Assembly: GCA_028532985.1 (NCBI GenBank)
Contig: JANCIK010000002.1
Coordinates: 3,410,001-3,474,000, forward strand
Direction of reading: 5' to 3'
DNA length: 64,000 bases
Source: Stropharia rugosoannulata
Lineage: Eukaryota; Basidiomycota; Agaricomycetes; Agaricales; Strophariaceae
Made by a program: the position numbers and the translations under genes. The stretch's first letter is position 1. Each line of letters starts with the position of its first letter. Shown here in pieces: positions 13,008-25,200 of the stretch. The notes below the pieces were generated by a model. That model saw only the letters and a program-made list of their open reading frames with translations. It was not told where the DNA came from and made no database searches.

Positions 13008-13544
13008 ATGTCTCAGTACATTGACAGAAGAGAGGCCCAGAAGTCTTACCGGCCTGTCGCCGGCGTACGTCCCGCCCTGCCCCGTTCATCCACGCCCTCC
13101 CGCTGACCGCGTCTGCAGAGCATGTCCCCTGGGCTCAAGCGCGCGCGCGAGCCATATCGCCTCAAGAACGCCATCGTCGGGCTCGGGCTCGGCATATTTG
13201 CTGTTGGCGTATGGGCATACTCAATCAGCGCCGTGCGCCAGGACGTCTTCGACGACGTCGACGAGGAGGCGCAGGCGCTTGCCGCACCGGGAACGACCGC
13301 CGCACTCGTGATGCCTCCGCCGAAGGAAGTCGTGCCGCCCCCTGCCCCTACGGCGCCTAACGTTGCAGCAGCTGTTTTGAATCTTGTGTCGGAGGAGCAG
13401 AGGACAACGGCACCAAGCTCTGCGCCGCGAGGCATACTGCAACAACTCGGGCCGCGCCTGCCATGGCTACTGGATCCTGCTGGGAAGACAATAGTATGGG
13501 GTGCTCCGCCGGTGGACAACGTGGGCAGATTGAGCCGGTCATAG
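13008..13544 (+). CDS. COA3: Cytochrome c oxidase assembly factor 3
   Basis: Two exons, 13008-13064 and 13119-13544, give 160 residues. Coa3 is a small inner mitochondrial membrane protein that works with Cox14 to regulate COX1 translation and stabilise newly made Cox1. The family signature is clear: PGLKRAREPYRLKNAI before the membrane span, one transmembrane helix at about residues 36-56, then the conserved WAYSISAVRQDVFDDVDEE just after it. The long Ala/Pro-rich C-terminal tail is variable in the family. The first exon contributes 19 residues and is needed to reach the ATG at 13008; a downstream ATG at 13122 would also leave the conserved core intact. It is transcribed divergently from the NOP13-like gene and converges on the Cdc14-type gene. 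Confidence 0.9.
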
Positions 13545-13801
13545 ACACAGGCGACTCGGAGAGACAAGATACTATGCGGATGTAATGATATACTTGCGAG
13601 GAAGGCCATATTCTTCTCAGATATTTTCTCTTTTCTCCCTTCGCGCAGTGAGACATAGAAAAAAAATGCTAAAATTGAACGATGACAACAACAACGATAG
13701 CAATATGCGATAACAAGAACAGAGACAGACAGCGAAAATACTCGACAGCAAAATAACTTAACAGCAACCTGGACCCCACAAGAAATAACAAAACGGATCA
13801 C

Positions 13802-15624
13802 TCACTCAGGCAACCCCCAGATGCCCGCCTTGCGCACGCCTTCCACTAGTGCGTCCACGTTTCCGAGCAGCGTGCCCAGCAGCTCCTTCTTTTCCTCCGT
13901 CGTCTTCCTCTTCTCACCATCTTCTTGTCTTCGAGTATATAGCTTTTGCGGAGTACCGGCTTCGCGCGGACTGCTCATGGAATCATCGCTTATCCCTTCC
14001 AGTATGCTAGCTTGCGATCGCGAACGTGAATGTGCGAGCGAGCTCGTCCTAGAAATTGTCGAAGGGCTGGACATAGACATGCTTTTCTCATGGCTCCGTC
14101 GCGGTGCCAACCTAAGAGCCGTCGGCTTCCTTGGGCTCTCAGGCGTAAAGTCTACTTCCTTCTTTAACATCATTGTCGTTTTCAGATGCGGGAATCTGGC
14201 AGCAGATGAAAAAGACGATGCAGTTGATGGTGTTACGGGAGGCATGCGGTGCCTTTGATGCCCAGGCGTTGCCGCGCGCTTCACTGGTGACGTGTCGAGC
14301 GTGGGCGAAGGGAGATTTGAGTCCTTAACCGGTGATGCTGATAGTGACGATGCCGCAGTGGAGCCCGACGCGTTTGACGATGTAGAGGAGAACGATTTGA
14401 TTGAACTGCTTGACGTAGACCTTGAAGAGGATGTTGACGAGCTTGATACTGACAACGGCGCCGTGCTCGCCGTTGATGTTGAAAACGCGTATGTCGACGA
14501 ACCATAGCGCGACGAAGGGAACTTTGGTCCGCTTGAGAGGTAGGGCTTATTTGGACGGATTGGCGTAGCAGGTGCTGTCGGTGGCGGAGAAGGGTGAGGC
14601 GATATGAGATCAGCGACATAAGCTCTTTCCGGAGATGACGCGGGGGTCTCGTCTAATAAATAGAAATATAGGAACTCAAGGCACTTCATACTATGACGCA
14701 ATGCGAGTTAGGGGCGATTTTGATTTGCGGAGCAAGCAATTGAACATACCGGACTTCGCGCGGTGTACCAGCTCGTTTGAGGATTTTGACTACTGCTTGA
14801 ACGCCGCTTGCACTCTCAAAGGCGCGTAGTGCCGTAGATGAATCAACCAGTATACACAGCAAGGTGTCGATGACAATTGAGGATAAGTGTGGGGAACCCG
14901 GGGTAGATTTATCCTTAGCCTCAGATGCGGTTTGTTGGTTGGATAAATGGCGGGAGATGAGGAGAAGATCTAGTAGTGTCTAATATACTGCTCAGTATAG
15001 TTCCACAAGGCATTAGTATGGCATTACCTCGAGAGTGGGCCTTCTTCCCAGGTAAATCTTGCTCGATTCATGATTAAGCGCAATGCCCTGGATAAGCGAC
15101 AGGGACAGAATTAACTGGGATACAAATTCTTGTACATCAGGGCCTTGACCAGTAGAGGCTTAAGGAGAGTGAGCCTCAGTGTCCATGGCTATATATTTTA
15201 TACTCACCGTCGGTTGCGCTTTTATGAATCGCTGAGTCAAGTCTTGCTGTCGACTTTATAATCCAGGCAACAAGATGCGCGGGCACTGTTAATTCCCATT
15301 TAGGATGAGCTGCCGACGTAAGTAATTTATAGCCTACGCACCGTTACATTCAAAAGTGTACTGAAGCGTCGTGAAACAGAATTTGGCCTCGGAGTCGTTT
15401 GTGGTAACAAAAAGCGCTTGGCTGAGACTTCTTTCGATGCTTTGCAGGGCCCTCAGCTGTGCCTTAGACGACGAGCGTGGTGAAATAAGCTATGACAGTT
15501 TAAGGCAAGAACAGAAAGCGCATCAGCATATGCACGGATGGTTGAAGTAGGGAACGTGACAGACGTCATCGAGCGCACTCTGCAAGGTCGCGCGCGTAGC
15601 GTCCATGGTGTCCGCAAGCGGCAT
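13802..15624 (-). CDS. cdc14: Cdc14-type septation initiation network protein
   Basis: This is the SIN component Cdc14 of fission yeast type, not the Cdc14 phosphatase. It binds the kinase Sid1 and promotes septation. Exons 15624-15565, 15489-15342, 15285-15208, 15158-15028, 14979-14750 and 14690-13802 give 511 residues. Family features are the LRALQSIERSLSQAL helix, QYTFECNVPAHLVAW, YLGRRPTLE and MKCLEFLYFYLLDE (from about residue 217). A long Ser-rich, probably disordered region follows, and the C-terminal LLGTLLGNVDALVEGVRKAG block is also conserved. The donor of intron 1 (GTCTGT) is weak and that junction is the least certain. For intron 2 I chose a 56-nt intron over a 32-nt alternative because it restores the conserved FECNVP sequence. 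A second in-frame ATG lies at 15606. Confidence 0.85.
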
Positions 15625-16069
15625 ATTGAAAAGCGTGGGGGGGGACAAATGCGCAGAGGCCCAAGGCGTGCGCGGGTATAAATGGAGGGAAGGAGAAAGG
15701 CAAGACGATGCGCCCAAGAATGGTTCGAAATTCAGGGTCAAACGGGCGGCGCGTGGGCTATGCGTTTCCCAGGTCATGTGACTCAGAGTACAAGACCGGC
15801 CCGCGGCGCGCGACGGCATGGTGACGCGATAATTCGTTGGACAAGACCGCCATTGGCACCCAACCAGGTCTTGAGAATGCGTTATTTTTGTTCATTGCGG
15901 AAGCGGACGAGCGTGTCTTTATTTCCATCTCTTTTCCACCGTTCCTCAGCACCCTGACCACACACCGCCAGCGCTGTTGCTGCAACTCTAAGATATGGCA
16001 CCCATCAAAACGGTACATGGTCTCGTCCGACTTTTGCCTTGGCCGGCGCTTGACTCACTGTAATCATGT
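15625..16069. promoter_or_regulatory. Divergent promoter region, cdc14 / FAH hydrolase
   Basis: 445 bp between two divergent start codons. An ATG at 15995 opens a short frame (MAPIKT...) that might be an alternative first exon of the FAH gene, but no intron is required to explain the chosen start at 16070. Confidence 0.4.
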
Positions 16070-17249
16070 ATGAGACAGCAATGGACCCGACTTATCCGTT
16101 TCGTGGCTGCCGAAACGTCGCGTGTGCACATCGGCCAGCCAGTCGATGCGGGACTTGATGGTAGGCACCATATACCATTTCACCGCGCCACTACATGCTG
16201 AGCAACTGCAGTCGGCCTCGCGGCGGCGGAAGGAAGACCGATTAAAGCGTTTGAAATCGTCGGGTCCACATTGGACCCCGCGGCGCAGGTCACTAAGACC
16301 GTGTTGACCGTCTCCAAGCTCCTTGCGCCTCTGGAAAATGACGAGATCAAGGTCGTGCGCTGCCTCGGGCTCAACTATTCCGACCATGCAGTGGGTGCCA
16401 CCATTGTGCTCTGGATGCGTTCATTCACATATTTTGCACATATAGGCGGAGGCGAAAATGACCAAGCCCGCGTTTCCTATCCTCTTTTACAAACCGCTTA
16501 CTTCCCTCATCGGACCCCTCGCGACTGTCGTGATTCCACGGGTCGCACAACCCCCCAAGGATCATCTGCCCGACTACGAAGTCGAGCTTGTCATTGTCAT
16601 TGGCAAGGCGGCTAAAGATGTCAGCGAGGCCCAGGCGCTGGATTATGTTCTAGGATACACGGGAGCGAATGATGCACGTATTCCGTACCTTATCGCTTGC
16701 ATGTAATAAAAGCTGACGAATGGTGCACAGGTGTCCTTCCGCAAACATCAACTCGCTGTCTCCCAATGGGGCTTCTCCAAAGGCTTTGGTAGGCAGCAGG
16801 GGTCGTATAACCACGAAGAAAACTGACCCATAACTGGCAGATAACACTAATCCTCTTGGTCCCTGTTTGGTCTCAAACAATATCATTACCAACCCACAGC
16901 AGATCCTACTTAAAACCGTCGTGAACGGCGTTACGGTCCAGGATGGTACTACAGCGTAAGCAATGTTGTCTATAAAGCCGTCGCGCATTACCGCGTTAAC
17001 ACCGTCCGTCAACATAGTGAGCAGATCTTTAACGTTCGCCAAACCGTATCTTTTCTGTCGCAAGGCACGACACTCGAACCTGGTACAATTATTCTGACAG
17101 GTACACCCAAGGGAGTTGGATTTGTAAGGAACCCACCTCGGTATCTCAAGGATGGCGATAAAATGAGTGTATGGCTTGGAAATGGTATCGGGACACTTGT
17201 CAACGATGTCAAAGAGGAGCGGGCAGTTGGGTATCAATCAAAGCTTTGA
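16070..17249 (+). CDS. Fumarylacetoacetate hydrolase family protein (acylpyruvase-like)
   Basis: Exons 16070-16160, 16212-16390, 16446-16673, 16731-16788, 16841-16955 and 17018-17249 give 300 residues. It belongs to the FAH/FAHD1 family of Mg-dependent enzymes that cleave or decarboxylate acylpyruvates and oxaloacetate; the substrate cannot be told from sequence. The metal ligands are visible as Glu135 and Glu137 in DYEVEL and Asp166 in YTGAND. Other family marks are LGLNYSDHA, FRKHQLAVSQWGFSKGFD and TLEPGTIILTGTPKGVGF. The third intron (16674-16730) starts with GC: only GC-AG splicing joins GAND to VSFRKHQ in frame. An AATAAA at 17304 may be the poly(A) signal. Converges on the SSADH gene. 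Confidence 0.88.
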
Positions 17250-17440
17250 TTTCATTTTGTTCCTTTTTTGAGATTGATGCTGTCTAATATCTGACGAGTG
17301 CTGAATAAAAAGCATAAAATTGACGGATGGCCCACCAGACAGATTTCAATTTGCGCCTACATAATCAGTACCTTCTGCTAAGTCACGATGTAGTTCACTT
17401 GATTCAGACGGGCAGACAATGACCAAAAAAATGCAGCGCA

Positions 17441-17468
17441 ATATATATATATATATATATATATATAT
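17441..17468. repeat. (AT)14 dinucleotide microsatellite
   Basis: Fourteen uninterrupted AT units in the 333-bp spacer between the converging FAH and SSADH genes. Nothing else is visible in that spacer apart from the likely 3' ends of both transcripts. Confidence 0.95.
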
Positions 17469-17582
17469 TCGCAAAGACAGAGTAATGGCAAACCGACGAC
17501 AGGTTATAAGTACATATTCGGCCAGTACAGTTCGCAAACAGCCTGATGTTACAAGAATACATGTACAAAACAAGGGGCTTCT

Positions 17583-19945
17583 TCAAACACCAAGCCCCCC
17601 AAATACAATCAGCTTGGTGTTCATGTACTCCTCAATTCCATGCGGCCCTCCTTCTCGTCCTAACCCACTCTCCTTGACTCCTCCGAACGGAATAACCGCC
17701 TGGCTGATGATACCGGCATTGGCGCCCACCATACCTACCTCGAGCTTCTCCGCCACGCGCCACACGCGGCCAACGTCGCGCGAGAAGAAGTAGCCCGCAA
17801 GGCCGACATCAGTGCTGTTCGCGAGGCGTAGGACCTCTTCCTCAGTCTCGAACTTGCACAGCGCAGCAAGGGGCCCGAAGGTCTCCTCGGTGTTGATCGC
17901 TGCCTCCACGGGCACATCCGCGAGCACCGTCGGCTCGAAGAAAGTGCTATTGGGCACGGCTTTGCCGCCGACGAGGATCTGTGCGCCTCGCTCGACCGCG
18001 TCGTTCACGTGTCTTTCGACCTTTTCAATTGCCCGCGCATGAATGAGAGGGCCGTGTGTGCTGTAAAAATGGAATTCAGCGGGCGTGTTGTGGTAGATGA
18101 GCGTCGTGGTAACTTACGTGCCCTCTTCAAGTCCATTTCCGAGTTTGAATTTGGAGACGCGCTCGGCGAGGCGTGATGCAAAGTCGGCATATATGGACGA
18201 TTGGACGTAGATACGATTCGCGCATACGCACGTTTGGCCGCTGCCACGGAACTTGCACAGAATCGCGGCTAAAAAGGGAATGAACCAAAGAGCTGCAAGG
18301 TTGAAGTGAATTAACTACCATCAACAGCCTCGTCAATGTTCGCGTCGTCGAAGACAATAAAAGGAGCGTTACCGCCTGCCTCAAGAGATACTCTAAAGAG
18401 ACAAATCAGTACGTCAGCTGAAGGCCATAGTTGAATTTAAAACTTTTTTAGAGAGGAGGCCGAGAGTCCGTAGAGCAATTTTGCAACGGGAGTTGATCCC
18501 GTAAAGCTGACTTTTTTGACGATCTTGTTCTGGCACATCTCCTTGCCCACTTCGATGACATTCTTCTGAGTAGTGACCATGTTAATGACACCAGGTGGTA
18601 TGCCGGCGCGAATGGAAAGCTATTGGAGCGATGTTAGTGTCATGCTCACGCTCTGCTTAATATATAGTCGAACCTCAGCTAACGCGAGTGCGGAGAAAGG
18701 TGTCTCGGGAGGTGGTTTGATGACGGCTGTGCATCCAGCAGCGAGGGCAGCGGCGAGTTTGCGGGTTATCATAGCGGAAGGGAAATTCCACGGAGTCAAA
18801 ATTGAGCTATCACATAATTTAGTGACCTTTTTTTATAACCTTAGGTAAAAACTGACACGACACCTAGAAATAAATTCTTAGCTTATTTCACGACGATAAT
18901 CTCGTGAAAAACATACCAATAGGCTGTTTAATGACTAGATTGCGCGTTCCCGGAAGAGCGCATGGTATTTGTTCTGTTTATAGCATTATTTTTCTGCCCT
19001 GGATAGAAACAAAACCTTGCCTTACCTCCATAAGTGCGAACGGCTTCTTCGGCTGGTCGAGAAAAAGGTCATGAGTTAGTTGAGCGGCTCATTGTTATAC
19101 GTGATTCGCCACACACCAAACCACTATTTTTGTCAGGTAGCACTCATCAGGAGACTGGACACTTCAAATCCAACAAAAACTTACCTCAAAGAATGAAGCG
19201 CTGTATGTATTTTCACCCTAGATTTCCGGTAAGTCTGGTCAAGCTACGCGTAAAACGATATCGGCACCTTTCCCTCGGCGAGAGGCTTGCCATTTTCCAA
19301 GGTCTATTCAAAGAAGGTATTGAGCTATATATGACGTCAGAGGAGAACTATCCATACAATGAGCCGGCCAAGGTCATCATGGTGCTCCTGCATTAGTCGA
19401 AAGAACTTCAATAGCAAGTCATGACGGTGCTAGATAAGATGTCAGAGACAACGGTCTCTGTGAAGAGCCCTTCCAAACCTTGGCCGTGGTTGTACTCCAT
19501 GCTGGGAAAGCCCTGGCTGCAGCGTCAATGGCTTCTTTGGTTTCGGCTAATCCCATTTCCGGGACTGTTCCCAGCTCTTCGTTGTTGAATGGATCTTTGG
19601 GGGGAAGGGGAGGTCAGAAGTGCAGCAGATGGTTTGAAGAACAAGATAATGCACTAGTCACAACGATACTTTCCCCATCTTTGGCGTCTACCCACTTCCC
19701 GTCGATGAAGCCTTGAAATTTAATCAAACTTGAGTCTTTTAAACCAAACTATTAGAGAGTAAGGATCGCAAGGCAGCCATATGATTCGCTACACTGACCA
19801 CAGATACTTGTGAGCTAGCCATTCTGCGATGTAAGGTTGGCAGTTGAAGATAGTAAGGAGATGAGATGCCAAATGCGTGTTTGTGAGCAAGAGAGGAGGG
19901 AAAGGTACGGAAAGACGATAACAGACGCATCCCGGCCATTTCCAT
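17583..19945 (-). CDS. UGA2: Succinate-semialdehyde dehydrogenase, mitochondrial
   Basis: Oxidises succinate semialdehyde to succinate in the GABA shunt. Fifteen exons: 19945-19808, 19748-19655, 19594-19479, 19429-19358, 19303-19268, 19217-19185, 19123-19117, 19052-19026, 18973-18917, 18863-18857, 18806-18674, 18619-18444, 18392-18319, 18268-18118 and 18060-17583; 532 residues. Two exons have only 7 nt: one supplies WF and part of the next Ala in [14 protein letters not shown], the other supplies the VV in [15 protein letters not shown]. Family marks include [14 protein letters not shown], the general base Glu303 in [10 protein letters not shown], the nucleophile Cys337 in [14 protein letters not shown] and KESGLGREG. 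The leader ([20 protein letters not shown]..., from a second ATG at 19930) is Arg/Ser-rich and lacks acids, like a mitochondrial targeting peptide. A cytosolic form could start at MASSQ, at the end of exon 1. Confidence 0.92.
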
Positions 19946-20501
19946 TAGCCTGCCGGGTGGTCAGTTGATTAAGGTATTCAGGAAGAAGGAGGCACCAAGT
20001 TCAATTATCTCACTCACGTTTTGTGGGGCGGGTGCAATGTCTATCGGCCCGTTACCCCCGTGTCGATGACGCCTGTTGTGGACTCTTGGCTTTTCCTCGA
20101 ACCTCCAGCCTGGCCTCTCTGAATCAGCACCCCCCCCCCCCATACTATATGTATATATAGCTCGCAGCTATAAAGATACCTTCCATCTATTGTGACTCCA
20201 ATGATGGGCAATTTGGACCTTAAAGCGCTTAGCCATTATCAACCTTATATCTTGCTTATATCACCCACTAGCTCTTTGTCGTCCTTGAGCCGTTTCGTCT
20301 TCGCTCTGAGTTTATTCGAAGACCTCTATTAGTTGAACTTATGTGAGAAAATATATTTCCTAGTACTTATGAAATCTGGCTAGCCATCGTTGATACTCAT
20401 CGGCGCCCATAGTTCATATTGTATCGATCTCGGACTCCAGAGTTGAAGTTGAACCTCGAGTTCCAAAAAAGTCTTCAAGCTTCAAGAACTGACCATTTGG
20501 T
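19946..20501. promoter_or_regulatory. Divergent intergenic region, SSADH / F-box gene
   Basis: 556 bp holding both promoters. It contains a run of C at about 20130-20141 and a TATA-like tract (TATGTATATATAG) just after it, on the SSADH side. Confidence 0.4.
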
Positions 20502-21897
20502 ATGGATAGGCAGTCTTTTGCTAGCAGAGAACTATGCGTTCCACAGGACATAATCAATGTCATTGTTGATGAAGTAGCCATCGACTATGCCGACGCAAGC
20601 ACAGTTAAACAACATCCTTTACATAGCTGCGCTCTGGTTTGCCATGCTTTCTACTCACGCACCATCCATCATATCTTCTCGAAGATCGAAATAGGCCAAA
20701 CTCAACTCTCTATGAGCCCAGAATATGTGACGTCTCGAACAGCTCGTCTGCAGACTATTTTGGCGTGTAACCCTAATATCGGCCTTACCGTGCGTACCTT
20801 GGTTCTGCAAGCCGGGCAACCTAAAGCAAGAGGTGTCGGTTTGCTCATTCCATCGACGCTCTTCACGGGATTTTGGACAACCAAGAATTCTCTCTTGGTG
20901 GACGTGATAGGGTATTTCGTTTCCTTGCAAAACATCATTTTTCAAGGTGGTACTGCTGTGTCAACGTGGGGAAGTTTGCACCGCAATACAGCTTCAGCGG
21001 TCAGAAATACTATGTGCTCTTCTTCACTTAGGCGCTTGGAGATTCGCCAAATGAGCGGAATCCCCTCAAGGACCTTACTGGATTGTCCAAAACGACTGAA
21101 GGAAATTATCCTCCACGACGTAGATGTACGCTTAGGATCCCTCTCGGTCATTCCAGTCATTGGACCGTTTCCTCAAATCGGTGCAGAATATCAGAATGAA
21201 TCGGATTATCTTTCTTCTGGACTTGAATATCTGGAATTGACCACCTCATTTACCATCAAGCAAATGTCATTGTTGTGGATCAAAAGAAATGCATTCAGTG
21301 GTCTTCGACAAATAGCAGTAGATTTTGGCAACTGGTATGACAATGAGGACGGCCTGTGGCCTGTGATCCAGCAAGCCGCTCGGAACTTACAAGTGATAAA
21401 GATTTCTTGGGATAGGGCAATATCTGGTAAAGTACAATGCCATTAGAAAGCGGCATTGGTTGATGTTCCTTTTGTTAGGTAATGAGGAGAGGGCAAGAGC
21501 CCTACAACTGGAATTATTACCCTCATTACGCATTCTACATCTCGAATTTGTACCAACGCCTCAGGGCATAACCACCTCTGTTCATCGAATTCTGGATATA
21601 CGGGAGTCAGATAGCAACCTCATGACAATATACCTTTGTACGAACTGGCGACATAATGTTGCGTTCAGTCTGCCATGGTGGAATCAATTGGACAAGATGT
21701 TAAGCAACAAAGGCTTCAGAAGGCTTCAGAAGATAGTCCTCGTGCAGAAAGACCAGAGTAAGCAAGATAGCAGATTGGCCTTTTGTCGGGGTCAACAGTT
21801 GGACGCCGTTTTGACTGATGACAGTTTCAACTTCAATCTGCCGCGCGTTTTGGAGAAAGTCGAAATTTCGGTGGAGACGCGCAGATTCAAGCCTTGA
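20502..21897 (+). CDS. F-box-like protein
   Basis: Exons 20502-21426 and 21479-21897 (52-nt intron) give 447 residues. The N-terminus has the layout common to basidiomycete F-box-like proteins: VPQDIINVIVDEVAIDY, then LHSCALVCHAFYSRTIHHIFSKIEI at about residues 10-65. The rest is an irregular series of Leu-rich strands (LRRLEIRQM, LEYLELTTSF, LRQIAVDFGNW, LRILHLEFVP) that would serve as a substrate-binding region. A short tandem duplication (AGGCTTCAGA twice, near 21718) codes for part of the FRRLQK stretch. By family analogy it would be an SCF ubiquitin ligase adaptor; the substrate is unknown. Such genes form large, fast-evolving families in agarics. Confidence 0.75.
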
Positions 21898-22273
21898 CTT
21901 TATGAATTTTCCCCTGCATTTGTTTAGACTGCGCCAGTTTTAAAAAGAATTCAGCGTAATTGTCACTTCGGAGTAATTGAGTCAGCTCAGCCGGGAGGCA
22001 AAGTTTAAATAAGTACTGACAGGTACTTGCGTTGATTTTGTCTGCATGTATGTATGTCTTCATGTATGTAAGCGTTTCTTGAATATACAGCTTCTTCAGC
22101 TACTACGACCGTGGGAATCTAGTGATGATTGCCGTTTTCATTAACTGGAATTCACGGAACTAATTAATGTGTTTGTCCACAGTTGTCTACCCATTGCAAC
22201 CTTGGTTCCGTAACAACGCTGCAGAATGCTGCCCTGGACCTCAATTTGATGACTTATACCGTGAAAACTCAAA
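21898..22273. other. Spacer between F-box gene and ATR
   Basis: 376 bp between two co-directional genes. Contains short imperfect CATGTATGTATGT repeats near 22045-22070. Promoter of ATR is expected here; no clear TATA box. Confidence 0.4.
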
Positions 22274-25200
22274 ATGAGTGCAATACCTCCATCCACCCCG
22301 TTCCCGGTTCCAGGACTCAATGGCACAAGCAACAATGCCACCCCAGCCGAGTTTCTCAATTTTTTGCGTTCCCTTATCAGCAAATACCTTGGAGATGATT
22401 GTCCACGCGTTACTGACAGCAGAGAAACCTGGATCACCATCGTAGACGGGTTAACAGACCATCTGCTTGGACCATTTCCCTTGCCTGAGATTGTCGCATG
22501 GGACGCGATGGAGGAGAAGGTAGTGATGACCGAAGTAACCCTCGACGTTATTAGACGCGTGTTTTTACGCGTCGACGGAGTATTCAGTGACACTGAGGCT
22601 CTTGTGAAAAAGCTTTTTGCAAGATTGCTCGACCTTTGCCTAGCTCTCGATGTGTGGAATGAAGAAGAAATCACTTTCAAGGAAGGATGTTGTTCGCCTG
22701 CTCACATGAAAGAAATTGCTGTGATTACTGTTGTTTCAGTCCTACGAGGACTTGGAGAATGTTCGCCGCTCGTAGGGGATGGATTAGGGCCGCCATGGCT
22801 GGTGATACGCATGATGTTACACGAATGCATTTGCACAGGGCAAGGTAACGTGAATCTAATCTACCATAGTTCAATTTGTTCACGATACACCACAGAACTT
22901 ATTTCTCCAACGAGTCCGTCACTGGATGTCGCTTCTATAACCTTATTCCAAAATCCGCGCGTCAGCTCTTCGAAAAGTAAAACAAGTACGGGGCATAAAC
23001 CGGAAGCTCAGGTATCGTAGCTCTTGATTATAGTGGTCAAGTTAAGGCTGACTAGTTCAAGGATCAAGGACAAGACCCATTGAAAATCATCGTCCCATCC
23101 TTTCGGATCCCTTCACTTCTCGTTCTAATCATCGACCTTCTCGTCCAAGTTCTTACTCCACCTCTGAAAAGTCAATCATTCGTAGCCGACGCTGTACGAT
23201 TGACTGCTGAGCTCTCAAAAGCTGTTTTTCTTTATTGTCTGAGCCTTGCGTGCTCTACTACCTTCAAATTACGGGCGCGCTCAATAATGAATCTTTTGAT
23301 AATCACCAAACCTCTTCGTCAGATGCGAGAATACGAAGAATTGATCGGAGGGTTACCGGAATGCGTACTACGGATGCGTCTGGAGTCGACGGTGAAGCTC
23401 GATTGGGAATACATCAACCCACCTCTCATAAAGATATTACAAACAGAAAATCTACCTGTATCTTATGGACTAACACGTTCTGCTGTATATCGCTTGCAAA
23501 GTAACAACCAAGGAGAGGACTGCCAGGTAACTTCGCCTTCGTCTTCGATGTTCTATTGCCCACCTTTTGTTTAGGATATGTTATGGGCATACCTCCGCAA
23601 CGTCCTTCCCCGTACGGATTCCGAACTGCGAAAGTCCTTGAAAGAGATGCTGGAGACGCTCCAAGACACACCACAAAGGACTTTGCTAGTGTCCGAGATC
23701 GACACTGCAAATGCTGCATTGGATAGCTTAACTAATCAACAAAAATCCGCTGACGGGCGACTTATGATTCCCCCAAACACATGGCCAGAGCGCGTACAAG
23801 ATTTGATTGGGAAAATTATAGTTCCCGATGTTTTGGCATGGATGGACGATGATGACGCTTTATCGGTGTCACAGATTAGTCAACGAGCGCTGTTTGAGCT
23901 TAATAACCGTTTTGAAGGGTATGTACTACTTGTTTTCTGAGGTTAAAGCTTACAAAGATCTGTTAACAGGCGTGCTCTTGATGTATGGGCAACCAAACGC
24001 TTATTTCTCATTAGAAAGATTGCAGAGTTGCCGTGCTTATTAGCTCAATGTGATGCAACCGACTGTCTTTCTAGGCGTCCAGCCCACTCGCTTAACATGC
24101 GTTCATATCTCCCTGTTCTCATATCACTGCTACATGGCGCGGAAGAGGAGGTCACCGTAGAGCTGCGCAAGCAAGTGTACCATACACTGTCCAAGGCATT
24201 GAAACATCATAACGAGAATGAAGCGATGAATACTGTCGCAGATGTCGCAGATATGGTGTTTAAAGGACTGAACGACGCGGATCGTAACGTGCGGGTTAGC
24301 GCTGGGTAAGTCTTTATTGTCTAGTGTGCCTTCATTATTTTAATGCTATAACTATCAGGTATGCATTGAAGGCATTAGTTCAAGTGTACAGTCTCAGTAA
24401 CGACGCTGGAATTCGCAACGCGGAGCATATCTTCGTAAGATTGTACCAGTGTTTCGAAATGGCGAAGAACTCTGTTAGAGAAACGCTACTCGTTACAGTT
24501 GGTGCCATGGGAAAGTACGTCCACATATACCATCCATGAACAACACTATATGATAACCCTGCCCTCAAAGAATAAACAACCCCGGCATTCTAGGTCAAGT
24601 TCTTTGTCTTCTAGTTGCTCAGCTTGGTAGAAAGAATCCAGTCATCAAGGGATCTGCTAGTATGCATGTCAGTGATTCCTATTCCACGTGTATTCCTTGC
24701 TTATACATTTCTTTTTAGGTCCTAGCAATTGCGAGGTATCACCATATGGCGCCTTACAAACTCATTCACCCATATCAAGACCAGATAGCACCATTCATCA
24801 TCAAACGCCTACCAACGCAGCCCGACCTGCTTAGTGAAGTGTGTCATGTTATGTCTATCGCACCTGCCGACTTCATTACCATAACTCTGCCGCGCACGCT
24901 CCCGGAGGTCTTCGCCACTTGTGATCAAAGAGTGCTGGATATTATAACAAAGACACTGTCAGCGAAGGCGTCTACATTACTGCTGAAGCATTGTCATGGA
25001 ATCTTAGCGCATATATTCCTGCTTTCCAGTCAAGCTGGTACAACGAAAGCTTTGAACTTCGTGGTTAAAGTGTTGATGGACGCAACCAGCTCGGCCATCG
25101 ATGTTCAAAGCGTCGTCAAAAGTTGCGTTGTCCCTTTGCTTGCAGAATTGGTAGTAGTAATGGGAGACGAAAACAATGAAGTTGCTATGCAAGTAAGGAA

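Noticed and set aside
13046..13801. 251-codon minus-strand ORF opposite COA3
   Set aside because: It lies antisense to a well-supported conserved gene, is low complexity and shows no domain.
15310..15341. A 32-nt intron in the cdc14 gene
   Set aside because: Using a later acceptor gives a 56-nt intron and restores the conserved FECNVP sequence, so the ultra-short intron is not needed.
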